From Chrysogorgia sp. JL179-B06 (taxonomy: Eukaryota; Cnidaria; Anthozoa; Scleralcyonacea; Chrysogorgiidae): 64,000 bases of DNA. The DNA lies in assembly GCA_035772405.1 (NCBI GenBank), contig JAYKKM010000339.1:7501-71500 (forward strand). Direction: 5' to 3'. Below the pieces are notes generated by a model. That model was not told the DNA's origin. It worked only from the letters and a program-made list of their open reading frames with translations, and did no database searches. The position numbers were made by a program, and so were the translations under genes. Shown here piece by piece: positions 1 through 11,680 of the stretch. Numbering within the stretch: the stretch's first letter is position 1; every line of letters starts with the position of its first letter.

Positions 1-400
1 GCATTACTGGCAAGAGGTGACATTTCGAAATTTCTTCTGATTCGGAGAGAGCGCTTCACTGGCTCTCCAACGGTATGACGCACGTCCGGTTTGGATGAAA
101 ATTGGGGGCGTGGTCAACGATTTTCCGATTTTGGGGGCCTGGGAAAAATTGAATTACTGGCAAGAGGTGACATTTTCGAAATTTCTTCTGATTCGGAGAG
201 AGCGCTTCACTGGCTCTCCAACGGTATGACGCACGTCCGGTTTGGATGAAAATTGGGGGCGTGGCCAACGATTTTTTTTATTATTACTAATTTGGATAGA
301 GCTCGTTGCGGGCTTTCTAATTCGCCGACCCTCGTCCGATTTGGATGAAAATTGTGGGCGTGGTCAACGATTTTCCGATTTTGGGGGCCTGGGAAAAATT

Positions 401-550
401 GAATTACTGGCAAGAGGTGATATTTCGAAATTTCTTCTGATTCGGAGAGAGCGCTTCACTGGCTCTCTAACGGTATGACGCACGTCCGGTTTGGATGAAA
501 ATTGGGGGCGTGGTCAACGATTTTCCGATTTTGGGGGCCTGGGAAAAATT
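401..550 (+). repeat. Representative short unit of satellite A (150 bp)
   Basis: Reference short unit starting at GAATTACTGG. In order it holds the TTTCGAA palindrome, a GATTCGGAGAGAGCGCTTC block, a GACGCACGTCCGG block, the TTTGGATGAAAATTG core, GCGTGGTCAACG and a G-rich stretch GGGGGCCTGGG. Short units normally read GGTCAACG after the core, which separates them from the first core of long units (GGCCAACG). Confidence 0.93.
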
Positions 551-799
551 GAATTACTGGCAAGAGGTGACATTTCGAAATTTCTTCTGATTCGGAGAGA
601 GCGCTTCACTGGCTCTCCAACAGTATGACGCACGTCCGGTTTGGATGAAAATTGGGAGCGTGGCCAACGATTTTTTTTATTATTACTAATTTGGATAGAG
701 CTCGTTGCGGGCTTTCTAATTCGCCGACCCTCGTCCGATTTGGATGAAAATTGGGGGCGTGGTCAACGATTTTCCGATTTTGGGGGCCTGGGAAAAATT
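551..799 (+). repeat. Representative long unit of satellite A (249 bp) with embedded C-like module
   Basis: It begins as a short unit does, but after GGCCAACGATTTT it runs into a T-rich linker (TTTATTATTACTAATTTGG), then GATAGAGCTCGTTGCGGGC, then a second TTTGGATGAAAATTG core, before returning to the short-unit sequence. The added 99 bp closely match the reverse complement of the 98-bp unit at 37509-37606. The long unit is therefore a chimera of a short A unit and one module related to satellite C. Confidence 0.9.
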
Positions 800-3700
800 G
801 AATTACTGGCAAGAGGTGATATTTCGAAATTTCTTCTGATTCGGAGAGAGCGCTTCACTGGCTCTCTAACGGTATGACGCACGTCCGGTTTGGATGAAAA
901 TTGGGGGCGTGGTCAACGATTTTCCGATTTTGGGGGCCTGGGAAAAATTGAATTACTGGCAAGAGGTGACATTTCGAAATTTCTTCTGATTCGGAGAGAG
1001 CGCTTCACTGGCTCTCCAACAGTATGACGCACGTCCGGTTTGGATGAAAATTGGGAGCGTGGCCAACGATTTTTTTTATTATTACTAATTTGGATAGAGC
1101 TCGTTGCGGGCTTTCTAATTCGCCGACCCTCGTCCGATTTGGATGAAAATTGGGGGCGTGGTCAACGATTTTTCGATTTTGGGGGCCTGGGAAAAATTGC
1201 ATTACTGGCAAGAGGTGACATTTCGAAATTTCTTCTGATTCGGAGAGAGCGCTTCACTGGCTCTCCAACGGTATGACGCACGTCCGGTTTGGATGAAAAT
1301 TGGGGGCGTGGTCAACGATTTTCCGATTTTGGGGGCCTGGGAAAAATTGAATTACTGGCAAGAGGTGACATTTCGAAATTTCTTCTGATTCGGAGAGAGC
1401 GCTTCACTGGCTCTCCAACGGCATGACGCACGTCCGGTTTGGATAAAAATTGGGGGCATGGCCAACGATTTTTTTTATTATTACTAATTTGGATAGAGCT
1501 CGTAGCGGGCTTTCTAATTCGCCGACCCTCGTCCGGTTTGGATGAAAATTGGGGGCGTGGTCAACGATTTTCCGATTTTGGGGGCCTGGGAAAAATTGAA
1601 TTACTGGCAAGAGGTGATATTTCGAAATTTCTTCTGATTCGGAGAGAGCGCTTCACTGGCTCTCCAACGGTATGACGCACGTCCGGTTTGGATGAAAATT
1701 GGGGGCGTGGTCAACGATTTTCCGATTTTGGGGGCCTGGGAAAAATTGAATTACTGGCAAGAGGTGACATTTCGAAATTTCTTCTGATTCGGAGAGAGCG
1801 CTTCACTGGCTCTCCAACAGTATGACGCACGTCCGGTTTGGATGAAAATTGGGGGCGTGGCCAACGATTTTTTTTATTATTACTAATTTGGATAGAGCTC
1901 GTTGCGGGCTTTCTAATTCGCCGACCCTCGTCCGATTTGGATGAAAATTGGGGGCGTGGTCAACGATTTTTCGATTTTGGGGGCCTGGGAAAAATTGCAT
2001 TACTGGCAAGAGGTGACAATTCGAAATTTCTTCTGATTCGGAGAGAGCGCTTCACTGGCTCTCCAACGGTATGACGCACGTCCGGTTTGGATGAAAATTG
2101 GGGGCGTGGTCAACGATTTTCCGATTTTGGGGGCCTGGGAAAAATTGAATTACTGGCAAGAGGTGACATTTCGAAATTTCTTCTGATTCGGAGAGAGAGC
2201 GCTTCACTGGCTCTCCAACGGTATGACGCACGTCCGGTTTGGATGAAAATTGGGGGCGTGGTCAACGATTTTCCGATTTTGGGGGCCTGGGAAAAATTGA
2301 ATTACTGGCAAGAGGTGACATTTCGAAATTTCTTCTGATTCGGAGAGAGCGCTTCACTGGCTCTCCAACGGTATGACGCACGTCCGGTTTGGATGAAAAT
2401 TGGGGGCGTGGCCAACGATTTTTTTTATTATTACTAATTTGGATAGAGCTCGTTGCGGGCTTTCTAATTCGCCGACCCTCGTCCGATTTGGATGAAAATT
2501 GGGGGCGTGGTCAACGATTTTTCGATTTTGGGGGCCTGGGAAAAATTGCATTACTGGCAAGAGGTGACATTTCGAAATTTCTTCTGATGCGGAGAGAGCG
2601 CTTCACTGGCTCTCCAACGGTATGACGCACGTCCCAGTTTGGATGAAAATTGGGGGCGTGGCCAACGATTTTTTTTTATTATTACTAATTTGGATAGAGC
2701 TCGTTGCGGGCTTTCTAATTCGCCGACCCTCGTCCGATTTGGATGAAAATTGGGGGCGTGGTCAACGATTTTCCGATTTTGGGGGCCTGGAAAAATTGAA
2801 TTACTGGCAAGAAGTGACATTTCGAAATTTCTTCTGATTCGGAGAGAGCGCTTCACTGGCTCTCCAACGGTATGACGCACGTCCGGTTTGGATGAAAATT
2901 GGGGGCGTGGTCAACGATTTTTCGATTTTGGGGGCCTGGGAAAAATTGCATTACTGGCAAGAGGTGACATTTCGAAATTTCTTCTGATTCGGAGAGAGCG
3001 CTTCACTGGCTCTCCAACGGTATGACGCACGTCCGGTTTGGATGAAAATTGGGGGCGTGGTCAACGATTTTTCGATTTTGGGGGCCTGGGAAAAATTGAA
3101 TTACTGGCAAGAGGTGACATTTCGAAATTTCTTCTGATTCGGCGAGAGCGCTTCACTGGCTCTCCAACGGTATGACGCACGTCCGGTTTGGATGAAAATT
3201 GGGGGCGTGGTCAACGATTTTCCGATTTTGGGGGCCTGGGAAAAATTGAATTACTGGCAAGAGGTGACATTTCGAAATTTCTTCTGATTCGGAGAGAGCA
3301 CTTCACTGGCTCTCCAACGGTATGACGCACGTCCGGTTTGGATGAAAATTGGGGGCGTGGCCAACGATTTTTTTTATTATTACTAATTTGGATAGAGCTC
3401 GTTGCGGGCTTTCTAATTCGCCGACCCTCGTCCGATTTGGATGAAAATTGGGGGCGTGGTCAACGATTTTTCGATTTTGGGGGCCTGGGAAAAATTGCAT
3501 TACTGGCAAGAGGTGACATTTCGAAATTTCTTCTGATGCGGAGAGAGCGCTTCACTGGCTCTCCAACGGTATGACGCACGTCCAGTTTGGATGAAAATTG
3601 GGGGCGTGGCCAACGATTTTTTTATTATTACTAATTTGGATAGAACTCGTTGCGGGCTTTCTAATTCGCCGACCCTCGTCCGATTTGGATGAAAATTGGG

Positions 3701-6700
3701 GGCGTGGTCAACGATTTTCCGATTTTGGGGGCCTGGGAAAAATTGAATTACTGGCAAGAAGTGACATTTCGAAATTTCTTCTGATTCGGAGAGAGCGCTT
3801 CACTGGCTCTCCAACGGTATGACGCACGTCCTGGTTGGATGAAAATTGGGGGCGTGGTCAACGATTTTCCGATTTTGGGGGCCTGGGAAAAATTGAATTA
3901 CTGGCCAGAGGTGACATTTCGAAATTTCTTCTGATTCGGCGAGAGCGCTTCACTGGCTCTCCAACGGTATGACGCACGTCCGGTTTGGATGAAAATTGGG
4001 GGCGTGGTCAACGATTTTCCGATTTTGGGGGCCTGGGAAAAATTGAATTACTGGCAAGAGGTGACATTTCGAAATTTCTTCTGATTCGGAGAGAGCACTT
4101 CACTGGCTCTCCAACGGTATGACGCACGTCCGTTTGGATGAAAATTGGGGGCGTGGCCAACGATTTTTTTTATTATTACTAATTTGGATAGAGCTCGTTG
4201 CGGGCTTTCTAATTCGCCGACCCTCGTCCGATTTGGATGAAAATTGGGGGCGTGGTCAACGATTTTTCGATTTTGGGGGCCTGGGAAAAATTGCATTACT
4301 GGCAAGAGGTGACATTTCGAAATTTCTTCTGATGCGGAGAGAGCGCTTCACTGGCTCTCCAACGGTATGACGCACGTCCAGTTTGGATGAAAATTGGGGG
4401 CGTGGCCAACGATTTTTTTTATTATTACTAATTTGGATAGAGCTCGTTGCGGGCTTTCTAATTCGCCGACCCTCGTCCGATTTGGATGAAAATTGGGGGC
4501 GTGGTCAACGATTTTTTCGATTTTGGGGGCCTGGGAAAAATTGCATTACTGGCAAGAGGTGACATTTCGAAATTTCTTCTGATTCGGAGAGAGCGCTTCA
4601 CTGGCTCTCCAACGGTATGACGCACGTCCGGTTTGGATGAAAATTGGGGGCGTGGTCAACGATTTTCCGATTTTGGGGGCCTGGGAAAAATTGAATTACT
4701 GGCAAGAGGTGACATTTCGAAATTTCTTCTGATTCGGCGAGAGCGCTTCACTGGCTCTCCAACGGTATGACGCACGTCCGGTTTGGATGAAAATTGGGGG
4801 CGTGGTCAACGATTTTCCGATTTTGGGGGCCTGGGAAAAATTGAATTACTGGCAAGAGGTGACATTTCGAAATTTCTTCTGGTTCGGAGAGAGCACTTCA
4901 CTGGCTCTCCAACGGTATGACGCACGTCCGGTTTGGATGAAAATTGGGGGCGTGGCCAACGATTTTTTTTATTATTACTAATTTGGATAGAGCTCGTTGC
5001 GGGCTTTCTAATTCGCCGACCCTCGTCCGATTTGGATGAAAATTGGGGGCGTGGTCAACGATTTTTCGATTTTGGGGGCCTGGGAAAAATTGCATTACTG
5101 GCAAGAGGTGACATTTCGAAATTTCTTCTGATGCGGAGAGAGCGCTTCACTGGCTCTCCAACGGTATGACGCACGTCCAGTTTGGATGAAAATTGGGGGC
5201 GTGGCCAACGATTTTTTTTATTATTACTAATTTGGATAGAGCTCGTTGCGGGCTTTCTAATTCGCCGACCCTCGTCCGATTTGGATGAAAATTGGGGGCG
5301 TGGTCAACGATTTTCCGATTTTGGGGGCCTGGGAAAAATTGAATTACTGGCAAGAAGTGACATTTCGAAATTTCTTCTGATTCGGAGAGAGCGCTTCACT
5401 GGCTCTCCAACGGTATGACGCACGTCCGGTTTGGATGAAAATTGGGGGCGTGGTCAACGATTTTTCGATTTTGGGGGCCTGGGAAAAATTGAATTACTGG
5501 CAAGAGGTGACATTTCGAAATTTCTTCTGATTCGGAGAGAGCACTTCACTGGCTCTCCAACGGTATGAAGCACGTCCGGTTTGGATGAAAATTGGGGGCG
5601 TGGCCAACGATTTTTTTTATTATTACTAATTTGGATAGAGCTCGTTGCGGGCTTTCTAATTCGCCGACCCTCTTCCGATTTGGATGAAAATTGGGGGCGT
5701 GGTCAACGATTTTTCGATTTTGGGGGCCTGGGAAAAATTGCATTACTGGCAAGAGGTGACAATTCGAAATTTCTTCTGATTCGGAGAGAGCGCTTCACTG
5801 GCTCTCCAACGGTATGACGCACGTCCGGTTTGGATGAAAATTGGGGGCGTGGTCAACGATTTTCCGATTTTGGGGGCCTGGGAAAAATTGAATTACTGGC
5901 AAGAGGTGACATTTCGAAATTTCTTCTGATTCGGCGAGAGCGCTTCACTGGCTCTCCAACGGTATGACGCACGTCCGGTTTGGATGAAAATTGGGGGCGT
6001 GGTCAACGATTTTCCGATTTTGGGGGCCTGGGAAAAATTGAATTACTGGCAAGAGGTGACATTTCGAAATTTCTTCTGATTCGGAGAGAGCACTTCACTG
6101 GCTCTCCAACGGTATGACGCACGTCCGGTTTGGATGAAAATTGGGGGCGTGGCCAACGATTTTTTTTATTATTACTAATTTGGATAGAGCTCGTTGCGGG
6201 CTTTCTAATTCGCCGACCCTCGTCCGATTTGGATGAAAATTGGGGGCGTGGTCAACGATTTTTCGATTTTGGGGCCTGGGAAAAATTGCATTACTGGCAA
6301 GAGGTGACATTTCGAAATTTCTTCTGATGCGGAGAGAGCGCTTCAACTGGCTCTCCAACGGTATGACGCACGTCCAGTTTGGATGAAAATTGGGGGCGTG
6401 GCCAAACGATTTTTTTTATTATTACTAATTTGGATAGAGCTCGTTGCGGGCTTTCTAATTCGCCGACCCTCGTCCGATTTGGATGAAAATTGGGGGCGTG
6501 GTCAACGATTTTTCCGATTTTGGGGGCCTGGGAAAAATTGAATTACTGGCAAGAAGTGACATTTCGAAATTTCTTCTGATTCGGAGAGAGCGCTTCACTG
6601 GCTCTCCAACGGTATGACGCACGTCCGGTTTGGATGAAAATTGGGGGCGTGGTCAACGATTTTCCGATTTTGGGGGCCTGGGAAAAATTGAATTACTGGC

Positions 6701-9700
6701 AAGAGGTGACATTTCGAAATTTCTTCTGATTCGGAGAGAGCACTTCACTGGCTCTCCAACGGTATGAAGCACGTCCGGTTTGGATGAAAATTGGGGGCGT
6801 GGCCAACGATTTTTTTATTATTACTAATTTGGATAGAGCTCGTTGCGGGCTTTCTAATTCGCCGACCCTCTTCCGATTTGGATGAAAATTGGGGGCGTGG
6901 TCAACGATTTTTCGATTTTGGGGGCCTGGGAAAAATTGCATTACTGGCAAGAGGTGACAATTCGAAATTTCTTCTGATTCGGAGAGAGCGCTTCACTGGC
7001 TCTCCAACGGTATGACGCACGTCCGGTTTGGATGAAAATTGGGGGCGTGGTCAACGATTTTCCGATTTTGGGGGCCTGGGAAAAATTGAATTACTGGCAA
7101 GAGGTGACATTTCGAAATTTCTTCTGATTCGGAGAGAGCACTTCACTGGCTCTCCAACGGTATGACGCACGTCCGGTTTGGATGAAAATTGGGGGCGTGG
7201 CCAACGATTTTTTTTATTATTACTAATTTGGATAGAGCTCGTTGCGGGCTTTCTAATTCGCCGACCCTCGTCCGATTTGGATGAAAATTGGGGGCGTGGT
7301 CAACGATTTTTCGATTTTGGGGGCCTGGGAAAAATTGCATTACTGGCAAGAGGTGACATTTCGAAATTTCTTCTGATGCGGAGAGAGCGCTTCACTGGCT
7401 CTCCAACGGTATGACGCACGTCCAGTTTGGATGAAAATTGGGGGCGTGGCCAACGATTTTTTTTATTATTACTAATTTGGATAGAGCTCGTTGCGGGCTT
7501 TCTAATTCGCCGACCCTCGTCCGATTTGGATGAAAATTGGGGGCGTGGTCAACGATTTTCCGATTTTGGGGGCCTGGGAAAAATTGAATTACTGGCAAGA
7601 AGTGACATTTCGAAATTTCTTCTGATTCGGAGAGAGCGCTTCACTGGCTCTCCAACGGTATGACGCACGTCCGGTTTGGATGAAAATTGGGGGCGTGGTC
7701 AACGATTTTCCGATTTTGGGGGCCTGGGAAAAATTGAATTACTGGCAAGAGGTGACATTTCGAAATTTCTTCTGATTCGGAGAGAGCACTTCACTGGCTC
7801 TCCAACGGTATGAAGCACGTCCGGTTTGGATGAAAATTGGGGGCGTGGCCAACGATTTTTTTTATTATTACTAATTTGGATAGAGCTCGTTGCGGGCTTT
7901 CTAATTCGCCGACCCTCGTCCGATTTGGATGAAAATTGGGGGCGTGGTCAACGATTTTCCGATTTTGGGGGCCTGGGAAAAATTGAATTACTGGCAAGAA
8001 GTGACATTTCGAAATTTCTTCTGATTCGGAGAGAGCGCTTCACTGGCTCTCCAACGGTATGACGCACGTCCGGTTTGGATGAAAATTGGGGGCGTGGTCA
8101 ACGATTTTCCGATTTTGGGGGCCTGGGAAAAATTGAATTACTGGCAAGAGGTGACATTTCGAAATTTCTTCTGATTCGGAGAGAGCACTTCACTGGCTCT
8201 CCAACGGTATGAAGCACGTCCGGTTTGGATGAAAATTGGGGGCGTGGCCAACGATTTTTCGATTTTGGGGGCCTGGGAAAAATTGCATTACTGGCAAGAG
8301 GTGACAATTCGAAATTTCTTCTGATTCGGAGAGAGCGCTTCACTGGCTCTCCAACGGTATGACGCACGTCCGGTTTGGATGAAAATTGGGGGCGTGGTCA
8401 ACGATTTTCCGATTTTGGGGGCCTGGGAAAAATTGAATTACTGGCAAGAGGTGACATTTCGAAATTTCTTCTGATTCGGCGAGAGCGCTTCACTGGCTCT
8501 CCAACGGTATGACGCACGTCCGGTTTGGATGAAAATTGGGGGCGTGGTCAACGATTTTCCGATTTTGGGGGCCTGGGAAAAATTGAATTACTGGCAAGAG
8601 GTGACATTTCGAAATTTCTTCTGATTCGGAGAGAGCACTTCACTGGCTCTCCAACGGTATGACGCACGTCCGGTTTGGATAAAAATTGGGGGCGTGGCCA
8701 ACGATTTTTTTTATTATTACTAATTTGGATAGAGCTCGTAGCGGGCTTTCTAATTCGCCGACCCTCGTCCGGTTTGGATGAAAATTGGGGGCGTGGTCAA
8801 CGATTTTCCGATTTTGGGGGCCTGGGAAAAATTGCATTACTGGCAAGAGGTGACATTTCGAAATTTCTTCTGATTCGGAGAGAGCACTTCACTGGCTCTC
8901 CAACGGTATGACGCACGTCCGGTTTGGATGAAAATTGGGGGCGTGGTCAACGATTTTCCGATTTTGGGGGCCTGGGAAAAATTGAATTACTGGCAAGAGG
9001 TGACATTTCGAAATTTCTTCTGATTCGGAGAGAGCGCTTCACTGGCTCTCCAACGGTATGACGCACGTCCGGTTTGGATGAAAATTGGGGGCGTGGCCAA
9101 CGATTTTTTTTTATTATTACTAATTTGGATAGAGCTCGTTGCGGGCTTTCTAATTCGCCGACCCTCGTCCGATTTGGATGAAAATTGGGGGCGTGGTCAA
9201 CGATTTTTCGATTTTGGGGGCCTGGGAAAAATTGCATTACTGGCAAGAGGTGACATTTCGAAATTTCTTCTGATTCGGCGAGAGCGCTTCACTGGCTCTC
9301 CAACGGTATGACGCACGTCAGGTTTGGATGAAAATTGGGGGCGTGGTCAACTATTTTCCGATTTTGGGGGCCTGGGAAAAATTGAATTACTGGCAAGAGG
9401 TGACATTTCGAAATTTCTTCTGATTCGGAGAGAGCACTTCACTGGCTCTCCAACGGTATGACGCACGTCCGGTTTGGATGAAAATTGGGGGCGTGGCCAA
9501 CGATTTTTTTTATTATTACTAATTTGGATAGAGCTCGTTGCGGGCTTTCTAATTCGCCGACCCTCGTCCGATTTGGATGAAAATTGGGGGCGTGGTCAAC
9601 GATTTTTCGATTTTGGGGGCCTGGGAAAAATTGGCATTACTGGCAAGAGGTGACATTTCGAAATTTCTTCTGATTCGGCGAGAGCGCTTCACTGGCTCTC

Positions 9701-11639
9701 CAACGGTATGACGCACGTCCGGTTTGGATGAAAATTGGGGGCGTGGTCAACGATTTTTTTTATTATTACTAATTTGGATAGAGCTCGTTGCGGGCTTTCT
9801 AATTCGCCGACCCTCGTCCGATTTGGATGAAAATTGGGGGCGTGGTCAACGATTTTTCGATTTTGGGGGCCTGGGAAAAATTGCATTACTGGCAAGAGGT
9901 GACATTTCGAAATTTCTTCTGATTCGGAGAGAGCACTTCACTGGCTCTCCAACGGTATGACGCACGTCCGGTTTGGATGAAAATTGGGGGCGTGGTCAAC
10001 GATTTTCCGATTTTGGGGGCCTGGGAAAAATTGAATTACTGGCAAGAGGTGACATTTCGAAATTTCTTCTGATTCGGAGAGAGCGCTTCACTGGCTCTCC
10101 AACGGTATGACGCACGTCCGGTTTGGATGAAAATTGGGGGCGTGGCCAACGATTTTTTTTATTATTACTAATTTGGATAGAGCTCGTTGCGGGCTTTCTA
10201 ATTCGCCGACCCTCGTCCGATTTGGATGAAAATTGGGGGCGTGGTCAACGATTTTTCGATTTTGGGGGCCTGGGAAAAATTGCATTACTGGCAAGAGGTG
10301 ACATTTCGAAATTTCTTCTGATTCGGAGAGAGCACTTCACTGGCTCTCCAACGGTATGACGCACGTCCGGTTTGGATGAAAATTGGGGGCGTGGTCAACG
10401 ATTTTCCGATTTTGGGGGCCTGGGAAAAATTGAATTACTGGCAAGAGGTGACATTTCGAAATTTCTTCTGATTCGGAGAGAGCGCTTCACTGGCTCTCCA
10501 ACGGTATGACGCACGTCCGGTTTGGATGAAAATTGGGGGCGTGGCCAACGATTTTTTTTATTATTACTAATTTGGATAGAGCTCGTTGCGGGCTTTCTAA
10601 TTCGCCGACCCTCGTCCGATTTGGATGAAAATTGGGGCGTGGTCAACGATTTTTCGATTTTGGGGGCCTGGGAAAAATTGCATTACTGGCAAGAGGTGAC
10701 ATTTCGAAATTTCTTCTGATTCGGCGAGAGCGCTTCACTGGCTCTCCAACGGTATGACGCACGTCAGGTTTGGATGAAAATTGGGGGCGTGGCCAACGAT
10801 TTTTTTTATTATTACTAATTTGGATAGAGCTCGTTGCGGGCTTTCTAATTCGCCGACCCTCGTCCGATTTGGATGAAAATTGGGGGCGTGGTCAACGATT
10901 TTTCGATTTTGGGGGCCTGGGAAAAATTGCATTACTGGCAAGAGGTGACATTTCGAAATTTCTTCTGATTCGGCGAGAGCGCTTCACTGGCTCTCCAACG
11001 GTATGACGCACGTCCGGTTTGGATGAAAATTGGGGGCGTGGTCAACGATTTTTTTTATTATTACTAATTTGGATAGAGCTCGTTGCGGGCTTTCTAATTC
11101 GCCGACCCTCGTCCGATTTGGATGAAAATTGGGGGCGTGGTCAACGATTTTTTCGATTTTGGGGGCCTGGGAAAAATTGCATTACTGGCAAGAGGTGACA
11201 TTTCGAAATTTCTTCTGATTCGGAGAGAGCACTTCACTGGCTCTCCAACGGTATGACGCACGTCCGGTTTGGATGAAAATTGGGGGCGTGGTCAACGATT
11301 TTCCGATTTTGGGGGCCTGGGAAAAATTGAATTACTGGCAAGAGGTGACATTTCGAAATTTCTTCTGATTCGGAGAGAGCGCTTCACTGGCTCTCCAACG
11401 GTATGACGCACGTCCGGTTTGGATGAAAATTGGGGGCGTGGCCAACGATTTTTTTTATTATTACTAATTTGGATAGAGCTCGTTGCGGGCTTTCTAATTC
11501 GCCGACCCTCGTCCGATTTGGATGAAAATTGGGGGCGTGGTCAACGATTTTTCGATTTTGGGGGCCTGGGAAAAATTGCATTACTGGCAAGAGGTGACAT
11601 TTCGAAATTTCTTCTGATTCGGAGAGAGCGCTTCACTGG

Positions 11640-11680
11640 CTCTCCAACGTTTTAATATTTAACGACCTAATATTTTTGAA
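11640..11680. other. Junction between satellites A and B
   Basis: Satellite A stops inside a unit at GGCTCTCCAACG. A short AT-rich patch (TTTTAATATTTAACGA) follows, then satellite B begins with CCTAATATTTTTGAACGC. The shared core changes from the + strand (A) to the - strand (B) here. There is no mobile element and no clear duplicated target at the joint. The few bases between the arrays could be filler from end joining or a remnant of a divergent unit; the sequence does not decide this. Confidence 0.85.

Larger units (their letters stand above)
1..11652 (+). repeat. Satellite A array (150-bp short and 249-bp long units)
   Basis: Tandem array already under way at the left edge of the window. 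The short unit is 150 bp (for example 1-150 and 401-550). The long unit is 249 bp (for example 551-799) and equals a short unit plus a 99-bp module holding a TTATTATTACTAATTTGG linker and a second copy of the TTTGGATGAAAATTG core. I count 29 long-unit linkers, leaving about 30 short units. From 1 to about 2000 the order is strictly short-long, a 399-bp higher-order repeat; to the right the order becomes irregular, with paired long units. Each unit holds the 10-bp palindrome ATTTCGAAAT. Units differ by only a few substitutions, so the array looks recently homogenised. Both strands carry short open frames of 60-110 codons, but these recur unit by unit and match no family I know, so I do not call them genes. 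The strand given is that of the shared A/B/C core. Confidence 0.97.

Noticed and set aside
2575..2600. Hammerhead-like CTGATGCGG in some satellite A units
   Set aside because: The core CTGATGA is not met, and most units read CTGATTCGG; no GAAA segment in a suitable position.
207..11655. Recurring 68-78 codon frames on both strands of satellite A
   Set aside because: The same two overlapping opposite-strand frames in each long unit; by-products of the repeat, with no codon-level constraint visible.
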